Shown here piece after piece: positions 50,246-63,310 of a stretch of 64,000 nucleotides of DNA. The notes below the pieces were generated by a model. The model did no database searches and was not told the DNA's origin. It saw only the letters and a program-made list of their open reading frames with translations. Position 1 is the first letter of the stretch; every line of letters begins with the position of its first letter. The stretch comes from Sinohyriopsis cumingii. Lineage: Eukaryota; Mollusca; Bivalvia; Unionida; Unionidae. A program made the translations under genes and the position numbers. Location: contig JAPYKE020000281.1 of the NCBI GenBank assembly GCA_028554795.2, positions 124,001 through 188,000 of the forward strand, written 5' to 3'.

Positions 50246-52620
50246 CTAAGGTGGTGTGGAAGTCTGCAACACTGAGCAAGCTCTGTCTGAAGCTCTGTTA
50301 AGCCAGCTAGAAACCACAGACTCTGATACCAACGACGTAGAGAAATGCTGGGCGGCCTTCAAACAGCTGGTGTACCCTACTGGATCTGAAAGCCTTGGCG
50401 TCACTGCGCGAAAGCACCAAGACTGGTTCGACGAGAATTGTGACGAAATATAGTCCCTGCTAGAGGAGAAGCGTCGTCTCCATCGTGCATACAACATCGA
50501 CCCCAAGTCCGCTGCAAAGAAAGATGCCTTCATCTTAGTCTGCCAAGCTGTGCAGAAGAAACTGCGCGAAATGCAGGACACATGGCTGAGCCGAAAGGCT
50601 GATGATATTCAGTCCTTTGCCGACAGACACGACATGAAGAATTTCTATAGTGCTCTTCCTGACGTTCATGGCCCAGTAACATCAAGCACAGCCCCTCTCT
50701 TGAGCTCTGATGGCAGCACTCTCATAACCGAGAAGAAGAAGGTACTGGATTGCTGGGCTGAACACTTTGACGCTATCCTAAACAGACCCTCTTCCATCAA
50801 CGACGAAGCGATCAAGCGTCTACCCCAAGGGAGATCAACGATAGATTGGCTGACCCTCTAACAGTGCTGGACACTCATAAGTCCATTGAGCTCCTGTCCA
50901 GGAGCAGACTCCATCCCGGCTGAGATCTGCAAGTCTGGTGGGCCTAAGCTAGTGGAAAAACTAAAAGAAATGTTTTTTGGGGGATGTGGAAGATGAAACG
51001 CATACCCCAGGAATTCAAACATGCATCCATCACCCACATTTACAAACGCAAAGTCAATCTCTGTCCTGCGACAACCACAGAGAAATCTCTCTATTCTGCA
51101 TCGCGGGCAAGGCCATCGCCATGCTACTGCTGAACTGAATCGCAGAACACATTGATCATGGCTTACTGCCAGAAAGTCAGGGTGGCTTAAGAAATGAGAG
51201 AGGCACCATGGACATGATCTTTGCTGCCAGGCAGATGCAAGAAAAGTGTCTTGAACAAAACGTCCAGCTATACACCACCTGACTAAGGCATTTGACACTA
51301 TCAGCCGAGAAGGCCTTTGGAAAATCATGACCAAATTTGGCTGTCCAGAAGTCTTCATTGAAATGGTGAGGCAATTTCATGATGGCATGCTTGCTAGAGT
51401 CCAGGATCAGGGTAACCATTCCGAACCCTTTGCAGTTACGAATGGTGTGAAACAAGGATGTGTCTTAGCCCCCAATCTCTTCAGCCTCATGTTCTCAGCA
51501 ATATTGATTCTTTCAAGGACAGCGATGTTGGAGTAGGTCTCCGATACCGTCTGGATGGAAAGTTGTTCAACCTGAGGAGACTTCAAGCCAAAACCAAAGT
51601 TGAGAACATTCGCGACCTCCTGTTTGCAGATGGCTGTGCCCTCAACTCCAGCACGGAGGCATGCATGCAACAGAGCATGGACCTTTTTTCCACAGCGTGC
51701 ACCAACTTCGGACTCACCATCTCTAACAGCAATACCGAGGTTCTGCATTAGCCAGCTCATGGAGAAGATTACCTGGAACCATCCATCACTGTCAATAGCC
51801 AAAAGCTCAAAAATGTAGACAGGTTCACATACCTTGGCATCACCCTCTTACAAGCAGTCCACACAGACGACGAGGTTAACACCAGGATTACCAAAGCCAG
51901 CGTAGCGTAGCATTTGAAGACTCCGCTCAAATGTCTGGGATAGGAGAGGCATCAAGCTTGCCACCAAACTCAAAGATTACGAAGCGGTTGTTCTCCTCAC
52001 CCTCCTCTATGCTTGCGAGACATGGACTCTTTATACCGCCATGTAAAAAACCTGAACCACTTCCTTATGAGCTCCCTGAGAAAACTACTGAAAATCAGAT
52101 GGCAGGACAAGGTACCGAACACAGAGGTGCTTACTAAGCCCGGTATGACAAGCATCCACACCATGCTGTGCAAGGCACAACTCCGAAGGGCCGGATATGT
52201 CTGCATGTCAGCAGAACGCCTACCTCAGGTCTTCTGTGGAGAACTACACCAAGGCATGAGATCACACCGTGGTCAAAAAAGAGTTATAATGACACCCTCA
52301 AGGCCTCGCTGAAGAATATAGGTATTGATCCTGACAGCTGGGACAGCGTCACTGCTACTCGATCTGCTTGGTGTAGTCAAGTCAATGCTGGTTCAGCAGC
52401 CTATGAGCAGAAAAGACTGGTGGACGCAGCTGCGAAATATGATCTGCGCAAATCCAGGAACAGAAGTTCCGCAACTCCAGGTCAGCAGCCTGTACATCCA
52501 TGTCCCGACTGCAATATACTCTTCTGGGCCCGGATCGGATTGATCAGCCATCTCCGGACCCACCCCTGGTAATTCGATGACATTAAATGGCCCTCATTGA
52601 CACCGATGGACGAACATCAT
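50246..52620 (+). mobile_element. Decayed LINE fragment, ORF2 C-terminal two thirds
   Basis: This is a 5'-truncated relic of a non-LTR element common in invertebrate genomes; the endonuclease domain is missing. Consecutive blocks in changing frames read through a pre-RT linker (50256-50861, with SRKADDIQSFADRHDMKNFY and CWAEHFDAILNRPSSI). Next come the RT palm (51290-51760, TKFGCPEVFIEMVRQFHDGM and NGVKQGCVLAPNLFSLMFS), then the thumb and C-terminal region (51770-52570). It ends in a C2H2-like finger (CPDC-X12-HLRTH at about 52498-52560) just before a stop. The catalytic FADD box at about 51624 reads FADG, so it was inactive even apart from the stops (for example TAG at 50451) and frameshifts. 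Base composition is clearly GC-richer than its surroundings. Confidence 0.88.
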
Positions 52621-52621
52621 C

Positions 52622-52622
<1 letters not shown>

Positions 52623-52680
<58 letters not shown>
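52623..52680. repeat. (TA)n microsatellite at the LINE 3' end
   Basis: 29 TA units directly after the LINE 3' untranslated stub. Confidence 0.95.
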
Positions 52681-52683
<3 letters not shown>

Positions 52684-53007
52684 TGCAATGTTTTACGTTT
52701 ATATCTGTTACAAGCATCTGGGACATAAATTTCTGTGTAAAAATAATTATGTTTCAAAAACTTACTCATCAAGGCGTAAGAGTAACTCGATGACCACCAG
52801 CACAGTTTGAATATCTGAACCAGTTGACATTTTGTTTCGCCAGCTTTGTAATTGGTGAGACATATGTGGTTCTCATTCCGTCGAAATCAACGATGGTTCA
52901 GGTTTTGGTTTAAGATTTTCCGTGCAAGTCTAAAACCCTGTAGGAGAGATAGCAATTTTCCGTACAAATCTCAAACCGTGTAGGAGAGATAACTATTGTA
53001 GTTAAGC

Positions 53008-53036
53008 GGGGGGGGGGGGGGGGGGGGGGCGGGGGG
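53008..53036. repeat. Poly-G tract
   Basis: 22 G, one C, then six G. Likely to give assembly or sequencing length errors, and able in principle to form a G-quadruplex. Confidence 0.9.
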
Positions 53037-53369
53037 CACATTACGAACAATTGGAAAATACATTACAGACCCCCCTTGGGCACATTTATGGACACGACTT
53101 TTCAGATCACCCTGGGCACGTTTACAGACAATGGGAATTGAACATAGGGAACATTTGGTCTCTATACGGACAAGGGAAAGTGGGGTTGTTGTATAGGGAC
53201 AAACGGAATGGAACAAGTGAGGTGACGTCATGGTACTGAAGAATGATAACATGTGGCAACGGGCTGACCTCAATCGGGCAAAGCAACAAGTCGCAATATC
53301 AAAGCACCGAAAACAAAGGTCAAGCATCATCAACGGATCATTAACCGAATCAACACAGGAAAAACCTTA

Positions 53370-53640
53370 CTTGCAAGCAGTATGGGGAAATATGTCCTGG
53401 CTAATCGTGGAATTGGAGCAAAGTGCCCCAGTTGCGTTGATGATGAAGATCTCCAGCATGTTTTCAATATATATCCTAAATATGACGAACAAAGGAAAAA
53501 AATTGATCAATACACTAAGGAGAATTATTTCGTCATATTCTTACCCAGAATTCCTTTACCAAAGTGACCCAAACCCCAGTCAAACGATTGATGCTATGTT
53601 GATTTTCCTTAAGGAAATTGACAAAATCAATAAATTATAA
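53370..53640 (+). pseudogene. Possible LINE ORF2 C-terminal scrap
   Basis: One frame (53382-53567) reads GIGAKCPSCVDDEDLQHVFN followed by IYPKYDEQRKKIDQY. This resembles the zinc-finger-like end of many LINE ORF2 proteins (CPxC...H...C-P-x-Y-x-x-x-R), with the last Cys replaced. It is the only recognisable piece. The upstream part of the longer frame from 53230 shows nothing. Low certainty, since only about 40 residues carry the signal. Confidence 0.35.
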
Positions 53641-54062
53641 GTCAGCTATATCCATACTTAGACCGACTGGACACTTAGGACGAGTACATAAGCAATATAT
53701 ACTAAGGTAACAACTTAGAAACAGAACAAATTAATAAATTAATTAATTAATACATTTATCATTAGACTGTACACTGTACGGCTGGGTGGGAAAGTGGGGG
53801 CCGGAGTGGCATACGGTTTACAGCCCGAATAGGAGCGAGTACCTCCAGTGCGCGGGCTGATGCTACACTTGCACCTATCACCCACCTCGGCGCCATGAGC
53901 TGCCCAAATGTATAGTCTATCAGGCAATGTGAGAAGTAACCGGTTATTAGGACAACAACTTACATACTAACATCTATTTTCTATCTTTCTTTCCCTACTT
54001 AAAGTATGATGAATCGTAATAAAAAAAAGTATTAATTATAACTGGCCAACAACATTAAAAGT
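53641..54062. other. Non-coding, nothing recognised
   Basis: Contains a short (TTAA)n-like run near 53730-53755 and a GC-richer patch (53780-53910), possibly the 3' part of the preceding LINE scrap. No gene. Confidence 0.35.
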
Positions 54063-54310
54063 ATAAGGTGGCTTAAATCCCAGCCATCAGTGCCCTCTGC
54101 AAGATGCGGCATAAAAAAGACCATAAATTAACTAGAAAATTATAATAACAGCCCAAAAATAGACTTATAAGGTGGCTAAAAGCCCAAGCCATCAGGACCA
54201 GCCACACAAGGTGGCACCACATTATATAATTAGGAATTATGACTTTAAAATATTGATCCATAAGGTGACTAAAAACCCAGTTATCAGGCCCTTCGCACAA
54301 CGCGGGAAAG
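54063..54310. repeat. Three degenerate tandem units, about 95-104 bp
   Basis: ATAAGGTGGCTTAAATCCCAGCCATCAG at about 54063 recurs at about 54167 (GGTGGCTAAAAGCCCAAGCCATCAG) and 54260 (GGTGACTAAAAACCCAGTTATCAG). Each is followed by a C-rich stretch (CCCTCTGCA, CCAGCCACACA, CCCTTCGCACA). Confidence 0.7.
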
Positions 54311-55990
54311 GGATGAGTACATGTATTGCATGAAGGAATACCAAAAGACAAATATAAAAATGATGGAAGTTAAAGGATGTCTCAATTGGCGCAAAAGCAC
54401 AAAAATAAAACATTGCGGCAGATACAGTGCTGGAGGCGTCAGGTGTAGCATCAACATAATTATATCAGAGACAGTTAATCTTCACTAAACCTTTGTATTA
54501 ATCGTTTGATTTCATAGTAATCAGTCAATGGATCTTTGTTTTATGTCTGGATTTGTGAATCTCTGTAGACTGACCTTCTTGAACGTAGTAGATCTTCAAG
54601 CTGAACTGTGAATTTGGCCGAATCAAATTTAACCACATCAAATATGTAATGTATTTCTTATTTAATACAGCACCGTTTTAACCATCTACTTACTGAATTT
54701 AACGCTGCTTATCTGTCTATGTTATCATCATTAGAGGTATAATGTTAAACAGTTTAATTTTTTAAAAATGTATTGTGGTAATTCTTATCGATTTTTGAAA
54801 TGGTTTTTAAATCACGTTGTTTCTCTCTTTTTGATGTTTTGTTTTACACCCCAACTCTCTTTGATGTTAGTTTTATCTCAGCTCAAGACACAACATATAC
54901 ATAAGGTCTCTTGACAGGGACATCGTTGTTTGCATGTTAAACCCAATCACCTATCTGAAATTTTTTAAATTCGTGCAATATATATTTATGCCATATTTTA
55001 TGATTTGCACAAAAAAACACAAGATGAAATATAATTAGTGTTTTCCGTTGTTATGGCTGCTCCGTCTGCTAAACGTCTTCTGACTCTAAATTGTCTAGTC
55101 ATGTTAATGATTTGTTAAATTATCCCAGTTAGCGCTGATCATGTTTGATTGTGATATTTGATGTTCTCGTATACGGCTTTCCAAAACTCGCCAACAAAAA
55201 TGATTTGTTTAATAATCTCCAAATACATAATACTTATGATCAATGGTAAGAAGTTCATTGCAGACTTAGTTAAACTGATTGGATACCTTCTCTAGCGTAG
55301 TCTCTTTCAATCAGATTCTCGCTCGACTCTGAAAGATCTACTGCCAAAGAGAGTTTCATCAAGGTCTCTACATTTGATTCTTACCGGTAAGTGTTGCTCA
55401 TCTTTTTTCATTAGATTTTCTTTCTATCCCTCCAATAAAAACGTGATACGCCATATTTACTATAAAGAACATTAGTACTAATTTGTGTGATGCAATAAAT
55501 ACAAATAGGTTTATAATGTTTAAGAGCTGTTTCTTGAGCGGTGATACTTGCCACTGTATTTATGGTGTTATTGTCACAGTCCGCACAAATTACGGCATTT
55601 TCGTGCAGAAAAGGGAATTCATATTAATGTCCTAAACATAAACAAAAATATGATAATTGTGCTTTAATGTGACCAGAATCTTGCTCACAAACCTTCCGAC
55701 TTTACCTGATCATGGGAAAAACTCGATTTGAATATTCTAGTGGCTGAACAAGACAATTTCTCAGGTCAAATGTAATCTCTAAAATCTTCACCTGATATAT
55801 GCATACCTTTTTTACTTATACAAATATTTGCTTGTGCTTACCGGGAACAAACCTACAGAAAGTGTACAAGTGAATCTGGATCTATAATATTCATTAAGAT
55901 AGACCTTTCAGCGAACGTTTCAACTCAGATCTGTGGTCGACAAATTAGTAAGCAGATCCGGACCTATGCTTTTCTTTAAGATAGACTTAA
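54311..55990. other. Non-coding, nothing recognised
   Basis: AT-rich without recognised features. Confidence 0.4.
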
Positions 55991-56745
55991 GTTAGGGAAT
56001 GCATGGTTTAATGACAGTAAGGGACTGCATGGTTTAATGACAGTAAGGGACTGCACGGTTTAATGACAGCAAAGGGCTGCATGGTTTAATGACAGTAAGG
56101 GACTGCATGGTTTAATGACAGTAAAGGGCTGCATGGTTTAATGACAGTAAGGGACTGCATGGTTTAATGACAGTAAGGGAATGCATGGTTTAATGACAGT
56201 AAGGGAATGCATGGTTTAATGACAGTAAGGGACTGCATGGTTTAATGACAGTAAGGGACTGCACGGTTTAATGACTGTGAAGAGCTACATGAAAATAACG
56301 AGAGTTATGGAATTATTGGTTTAATGACAAAAAAGGGACTACCATATGGTTTAATGCCAGTGAGAGTTTATATTGTCTGATGAAGGTAATGATCTATATT
56401 GATTACTGGGAGAAAGTGACTACTTTGTCTGACGACATTATTGGTTTATAGTGTCTGATGATAGTTAGGGATACATGGTTTGATGACGGTAAGGAACTAT
56501 ATGGTTTAATGACAATACATGACTAGATGCTTTAATGGTATGTAGGGACTACATGCTTTAATGACAGTAAGTGTTTCTATTGTCTGATGAAAGTAAGTGT
56601 TTACATTGATTGATGACTACCTTATTTGATGACAGCTCGGGTTTACATTGATTGATGATTATCTTATTTGATGACAACTAGGGTTTACATTGTTTGAAGA
56701 CAGTAAAGGCATATGTTGTTTAATAACAGTAAGGCAATATCTGAT
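55991..56745. repeat. 26-bp minisatellite with degenerate tail
   Basis: The unit GGTTTAATGACAGTAAGGGA plus CTGCAT repeats about 11 times between 55991 and 56278 (for example starts at 56005 and 56031), with few changes. From 56279 to about 56745 come increasingly diverged units (TTTGATGACAGTAAGG, TTGTCTGATGAAAGTAAGTG, TTGATTGATGA), so the young core sits beside an old decayed half. Confidence 0.85.
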
Positions 56746-57281
56746 TTGATTATACTATGGGATTACTTTGATTGTATTTTGTCTCGTGTATTATACGACT
56801 TAACTGTTTCGTTTTGATCTGTCCTGGGAAGTCGCTGAATTTCGTTGGGTTTAACTCTAATACTAATGTCAATGGTGATTTCGTTGTTTTCACAGATGAT
56901 GCTGTTCGACTCGGATTGAGGAGTCGAAGGGTCTGGACCAACCTGTATGCGAGGTAGGAAGGCTCCATAGGAATCATTATGTAGGCCAGGAGGAGTTATC
57001 TATATGAAATCATTCCTCAGTCATTCATCGTGAGCGATGGATTGGGAATATTCATCACCGTCGTCGGGAAGTCATGAGATAACAAATATATTTGTTACTG
57101 TACTGTATAAGACTTCGCACTTAAAATGTACTATCATTAAATGTATGAAAATCCAGTGCACCTTCTTTCTTGTTGATGAACATATACATCGACAAAATTT
57201 GCTTGATAAGTCCATACATTGACCGTATCCTCTGACAAATAATACCATTTATGATACTTGCTGATGAACTATTCAGTGACC

Positions 57282-57282
<1 letters not shown>
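56746..57282. other. Non-coding, nothing recognised
   Basis: Open frames of about 60-75 codons lie on both strands at 56750-56977, without any recognisable domain. Confidence 0.4.

Positions 57283-57349
<67 letters not shown>
57283..57349. repeat. (TA)n microsatellite
   Basis: About 33 TA units. Sequence to 58900 has no recognised gene. Confidence 0.95.
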
Positions 57350-57352
<3 letters not shown>

Positions 57353-58923
57353 AGTTATATTTAACACGAGCCGTTGCACAGCATGGACTTGCAAAAGATT
57401 TTAAGGCATATTGTCGATTCTGTCTTGTGCTTAAAGATAATATTCAATTAATATTGATACATGTAATTACCATAATGAAGTATCTGATACCATGTAATAA
57501 AATGTATTCATACTAATTTATTGTTATTTATTTACATCATAAATGGGTGGAATTTGCTTGTCATAAATGTAAATGCTAGGATGACATGACACTGAGATGG
57601 AGATTTAAGCTTATATTCAATTGAGGAATATCGCACATCATTTCCTCCTTTACTTTCTTCCATTGATGTCAACTCATTCTCAGTTAAATCGTTACTAGGT
57701 TTTTCTGTCTTTGTCCTATTTAATATGTTTCTTTTGAGCTCTTGCTTGTATTGGTTTGTTATAGGGGACAGGAAGCTACTGCATCGTTAATCGTTTGTAG
57801 ATTGCAAGTCTTTTCAAGTTTTTATTATCCATTTAATTAGTGTCAAAATGTCAAAGAATGGTAAAAAATTCATTGCGTGTATTGATCTGTTATTTTAAAA
57901 GATACTTGTGATAATTGTTGAAGACAATTTCAGCATGGATTATACACGATATTAATAAAACCTCAAGCAGATAGAAGCTCTATGAAGTTCGAAATCAATA
58001 TGTTAGCACCTGACGGAAAGTGGAAATAACTTTCGTAAGTTACTGGTTTGAACAAGAGAAGAAAATAAAGGATACAGCTAAATTGTGAACATCTAGGCAT
58101 TTCTTTACAACAACGATCATTACCCTCTATTGAACAAAGAACCGCATAATATTTCTTTACTGCACACAATCTACAAAAAACGAATATATTGTCAAGCAGA
58201 GGTTGGATGATTATCAATAAATAATTCAAAATGAGAAACTTCCTCGTGGAGCTCATGCTTTACTTTTTCCGCATTATCGCTTAATAATTCAAAGGGAAAA
58301 ATTCCACTGGAGAGCGAAAATCACTTACTACACAAACAAAGAATTAAATATGTACGTGATATAAAGTTTCTGAATCATATGAACTCCAACGTTGAAACAT
58401 ACGACAAATATAAACGACACAAACAAGATATCAGCAAAGAAACATGAAACCATAACAGCTCAATTAAGACAAATTTTCGAAAGTATAAAAAGCAAACGTT
58501 TGACACAAAACATCTCCCGCACTTAACTGTACATGATTCACCATGGTTATTTCAGAACCACGCATGATTCTAACAATGCTTATCTACCAATTATATAAAA
58601 GCTTGAAGAGTAGGCCCTGAAGATACAAGTCCTGGTGGTTGTTGAAATGGGAATATCAGGACAATATTGCTGGTGGACAAAGTTGAACATGGCAAGACAA
58701 AAGGCAGATATTTCTTCGAACTTCCAGCTACAGCAGCATTACATAGCCTGTTCTTATTGTCACAATAATTTTTACTTATATTTTCGTGCCCCTTTAGATG
58801 AAATATGTTATACTGTTTCTAGCGGCTTTAATTTATACAGGTTATCCGTATAGTAATTTGATCTGTGTGTTTCTGTGATTATGTTGATTTGTATTACCAT
58901 ATTACTTGGCAACACAAATCTCG

Positions 58924-59015
58924 CAACATCAGGACAACCTAGTCTAATCTAACTTTGACATCTGATATGTGTTTCTGGAATAATTTGATAAGAAACGTCT
59001 CTTGTAATTAGTTTC
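58924..59015 (+). repeat. Dispersed repeat, partner of 62746-62840
   Basis: Shares AACATCAGGACAACCTAGTCTAAT, AACTTTGA, ATGTGTTTCTGGAA and AATTAGTTT in order with the copy 3.8 kb downstream, in the same orientation. No coding content. Confidence 0.6.
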
Positions 59016-59681
59016 CATCAGACTTCTTGCCTTATCGCCTGAAAACGTAAGTGTATGTGTCATATGAATATTCTCTTTAATCGATACCGTCGTCAGATCG
59101 AACACTGGTTGAAAGTCGGTGGTATATATTTAAACTTTATCATACCAACGAGGTTCTACATTATAGGATCGATCCCAGAGTATCGGTTTTGCTAGTACAT
59201 GGATCCATTAAGGCTTGAATTCATTGCATTTTCTTTTATGATCATAACTTGTCAGCAAATGGCATACATTAAAACCGTCAAGAACTTTGAATATTCGATT
59301 AAAAACCACAGCTACTTATACTTGAGTTTCCTGTCATTCCTGAACATAAATTCAGTAGGTTAAAACATAGTTGATTTGTAAGGGTGCTAATTTATGTCGA
59401 TCTATTAAGAGCATCTTAATTTGGGCAAGAGAACAATTAATTAGATTTATGGAGACAGGTGCTTGTTAAATCGCTATACTGCAATTATTTTTAATGTCTG
59501 TGTCGTTAGAGGAAGTGATTCTTAATTAAGATTCGTTTCTTTAACAGTCAGACAGAACGGAAGAAAAAGGTTAACTTCGATCTTTGTATCGAAAATGTCA
59601 GAGTTGAAATTGCCCAGAATAATTTATTTGGAAATCTAGAAGTCAGGCTGATTGCAAATTTAGCGCCTAGTTATAAAAGGC

Positions 59682-59683
<2 letters not shown>

Positions 59684-59765
<82 letters not shown>
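59684..59765. repeat. (TA)n microsatellite
   Basis: About 40 TA units, the longest TA tract in the window. From 59766 to 62745 I see no gene; 61552-61567 matches 16 bases of the 56-kb minisatellite unit. Confidence 0.95.
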
Positions 59766-59767
<2 letters not shown>

Positions 59768-62745
59768 CCTGATTGGTTAAGCTAATTAAGGGGAGTTTTT
59801 CCCACACGAAATTTCTTGGTTTTAATATACCTTACCACAAAGTTTAGTCAGTCTATGTTTTCTACAACAGCAAAAAATAAATGAGTCTCCGAAATTGAAT
59901 TTAGAAGAAATTCTCTCGTAAAACATTTATCCGACCGGATGTCTGGCGGTAGAAGCGAGCAAAGCTTGAAAGCACAATATATCTGCGTCAATCTCATGTA
60001 ATTCCTCGATGCCAATATAATGATTACTTGAATTTACTTGCTAATATTTGCATGAATTTATTTGTTTAAATTCGTATATAAATTTTCTTTATATAGCTGT
60101 GTTTGAGTTCATCTATCTGAATTCGTACAATGATCTTATTTATATAAGTTTGACGAATTGATTGAATTTGTCGTCTTGATTGTTATAAATATCAGGTATT
60201 CTAAGAATTTCATGCATTACTTTAGCTGATATGAGCTGCGAGAATCCGTGTGAATTCTCCAATCTTAGATGACTTCACGAATAATAAAGACTTGAGTGCA
60301 TAGTGACTGAAATTAACGTTGTTAAGCCATGAAGTTAGATTTCATGTATGCTAAAGACTTGAATGTGTGCATTCGTTGAAAATAAAGTAGTTAAGGCATA
60401 TAATGAATTTCATTCATTCGTTTGTGTGATTGGGACGAGAACGGAACTGTTATGTCTCGTGTGATGTTAAAGTAAGTCAGTGATGAAATAGCCGTTAGGA
60501 AGTTCATTAATCGTATGAAATTAGGTTTGTTTATGGTCTGCAATATTTGGCTTAACCAGATAGCCTTTGGTATCTGTTTGAATTCCGATAGGACAATATC
60601 TGATATAACTAGAGGGGAGTAATGATCTATTCTCAGTAGGATATCTGACAGAAGATTTAGGTTGCTTCTCTGTTTATTTTGAAAGGGGAAATAGCTCCAC
60701 TGACGTATCCACTTACCTACTTATCTAAGTATCTACGTACTTACGTATCCACCCACTCACACAAAGTTTGAGGGCCGAAAGAGGCGAGACAAAAGAGAGT
60801 TCAGAGAAGAAAACAGCGAAAGGACCAAGAAGAACAGCCACAGTGAAGTCGGAGTGAACCGGAAATAAGCAGGTTATGAAGTTGTACAAGGCAATGACTT
60901 CGATTGTTCACTCGATTCTGTGATGAACCAGTTCTAACTTTTAAAACAGATCGGCTATTTATATAAGTATATTTTTGTTTGAAATTGTGTGAATGATTTA
61001 TTACAAAAGAGAAGTGTATCTTCATAATATAAATTATTATCACAGTTGTTTATGTAATTGATTAAATTGTTGTATTTCATGTACGGTTGCTCGTGTCATT
61101 TATGTTCTATAGTTCTGCTTAGATCTTTATTTCATTTATAAGTTTCACACTTTATATTAACATTTACTCGATCCGGCCAACACCTAGGGCGATCACCCTC
61201 TAGATAACGCTAACCAAATAAAGCGGACACCTTTAAGAAGGCACAATCCGCCAATCACCCCACCCCCAACACCTTTCCCCACCCTAACATGATTGATAAA
61301 TACCGCTCCTTAATGAGCGAGTCATTGGTATACCTTCACTGTTGACCATCATTTATTCTGGATGAGCGCATGGCCAAGTGTGCTAGGGGTCAGGAGCATG
61401 TGAGCTATGCAATGTTTTATCAATTTAGTATCATTGAACGCATGTATCATATAGCAAGAATCGAACACACAAAAAAAAAATAATAAAAAATTAAAGCAAA
61501 TAATAAAGGCATCAGTTTGTAAGAACGTAAAAATTAGCAATATCGTCTGCCACTGCATGGTTTAATGTTTTCATTATGGCACCACATCATTCCTATGGAA
61601 AACTGTTTACGTATTCTATTTTCAACTACAAGCTAATTATCAAGTGTGAATAAAGGTAACGGCGACAATTGCACTCACAACGGGTAAAGGTGTTTTCCTT
61701 CATGATATTACCTGCCATTATTTTCAGTTAATTATTATAACCATAATAATGTTATTAATTCTTCCAGCAAACACTTTTGTCGCGACAGTCCATTCACAAT
61801 ACTTTGATGATCAGTCTGGTCTATAGTTTTGATTTGGAATGATTATTCACACCAAATGCTGATTTTCTGAAATTTCTCGAGTATATAAGCTTTTTGAGAA
61901 GAACACCATCTCTATCTTCAATTCTTCTGAAGGACGTAATGTCCACAAAACCATCGCAAAAGTACAGTTCAAAAGCTTTTGTCTCCATTTGTATATGGAA
62001 TTTTAAGTTGGCTATGTTTTCCTTAATTTCATTCATTTTAACTTTATAGAAATACAAACACCAATAATCACGATTGATACAAGGATAATTATGCGAATAA
62101 AGCTTTAACTGTTGACCTCAGGTAAAAATAAAAATACACTAAACCTAAAACTATGTCTCCTAAAACGATGAAAAAAACAAATATTTCGATGCAAGAAAGG
62201 AGATGTAGGATCAGTATTTAAGAATTTTAATGGAAGAATGATTTCGTCCTTCGCGACTGCACGTATTTTCTCCGTTTCACATAGCAAATATATCTTTGAG
62301 TGTATTATTGAAGCTCTACCATTGCAGTAGAAGTTATCAGTAGGTGTTGGAGAAACAAGTGCTGGAAGTAGTTGGGATGGACTTATATCTTCGTCTTATA
62401 TTATCTGTCTATGTTTGGACGAAATGTTTCAGACTTTTTTTCAGTTGCTTTAATAATTAATTACAGGCCATGAGTACAATCATATGCTTTGGGTTCTTGT
62501 ACCCCGTCGAGTTTGATAGCGAAGTTACCTCGGATCTTGCTAGACCCGAACGTTCGAGCTTAAGCTGGTAAATATTTCGCTGTCAAAGGAAGCTCAAGAA
62601 AGTCACCCAGATCAAGATATTGTACTGGTGATGTGTTAAACATAAACGTTAAAGAATTATTTCAAAATTTAAAAAGACACTTTAAGATATTGTTCTTCTT
62701 TAGTTTTAATTTCATCAGTCTGCTCATTTTTCGTGTCCAATTTTG

Positions 62746-62840
62746 AACATCACCAGGGCAACATAGTCTAATGTAACTTTGAATATTGACATGTATTTCT
62801 GAAATACTTCATCAGAGACATTGCCAACAATTAGTTTTCT
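62746..62840 (+). repeat. Dispersed repeat, partner of 58924-59015
   Basis: Second copy of the repeat described at 58924-59015, with about one fifth of positions differing by eye. Confidence 0.6.
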
Positions 62841-63084
62841 TCTGAATCATAAAATGTACTTAACATATGTCTATTACGAAAAGTAATGGGATTTGATCTG
62901 AATGGATGCTTGGATTAAATGACAACACAACACGATGTGATGAAAGACGGGAGTTAATGAAATGAATGAAAATATGTATATACTCTACAAATTCAGTGTG
63001 ATTCTTTTAAGCTCTAAACACACGACTCATTCAATCGCTTTACACAAACATTCACAAATGGGAAACAAAAATGTGATTAATATA

Positions 63085-63310
63085 TTTTCAATATGAAGGA
63101 AAGATTCATATAATCTCACGTAATGAAAGTATGATTCAAATCTCATGTAATCTCATGTAATGAAATTAAGATTCAGATAATCTCATGTAATGAAAGAGTC
63201 ACATCATCTAACGTAATGAAAGTAAGATTCAAAAAATCTCATGTAATGTAAGATTCAAATAATCTCATGTAATGACAGCAAGATTCAAATAAATTCATAT
63301 AATTAAAATT
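63085..63310. repeat. Degenerate tandem repeat, about 30-40 bp unit
   Basis: The unit AAGATTCAAATAATCTCATG plus TAATGAAAGT recurs about six times with small indels. The remaining sequence to 64000 has no recognised feature. Overlapping frames around 63345-63646 on both strands lack domains. Confidence 0.7.
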
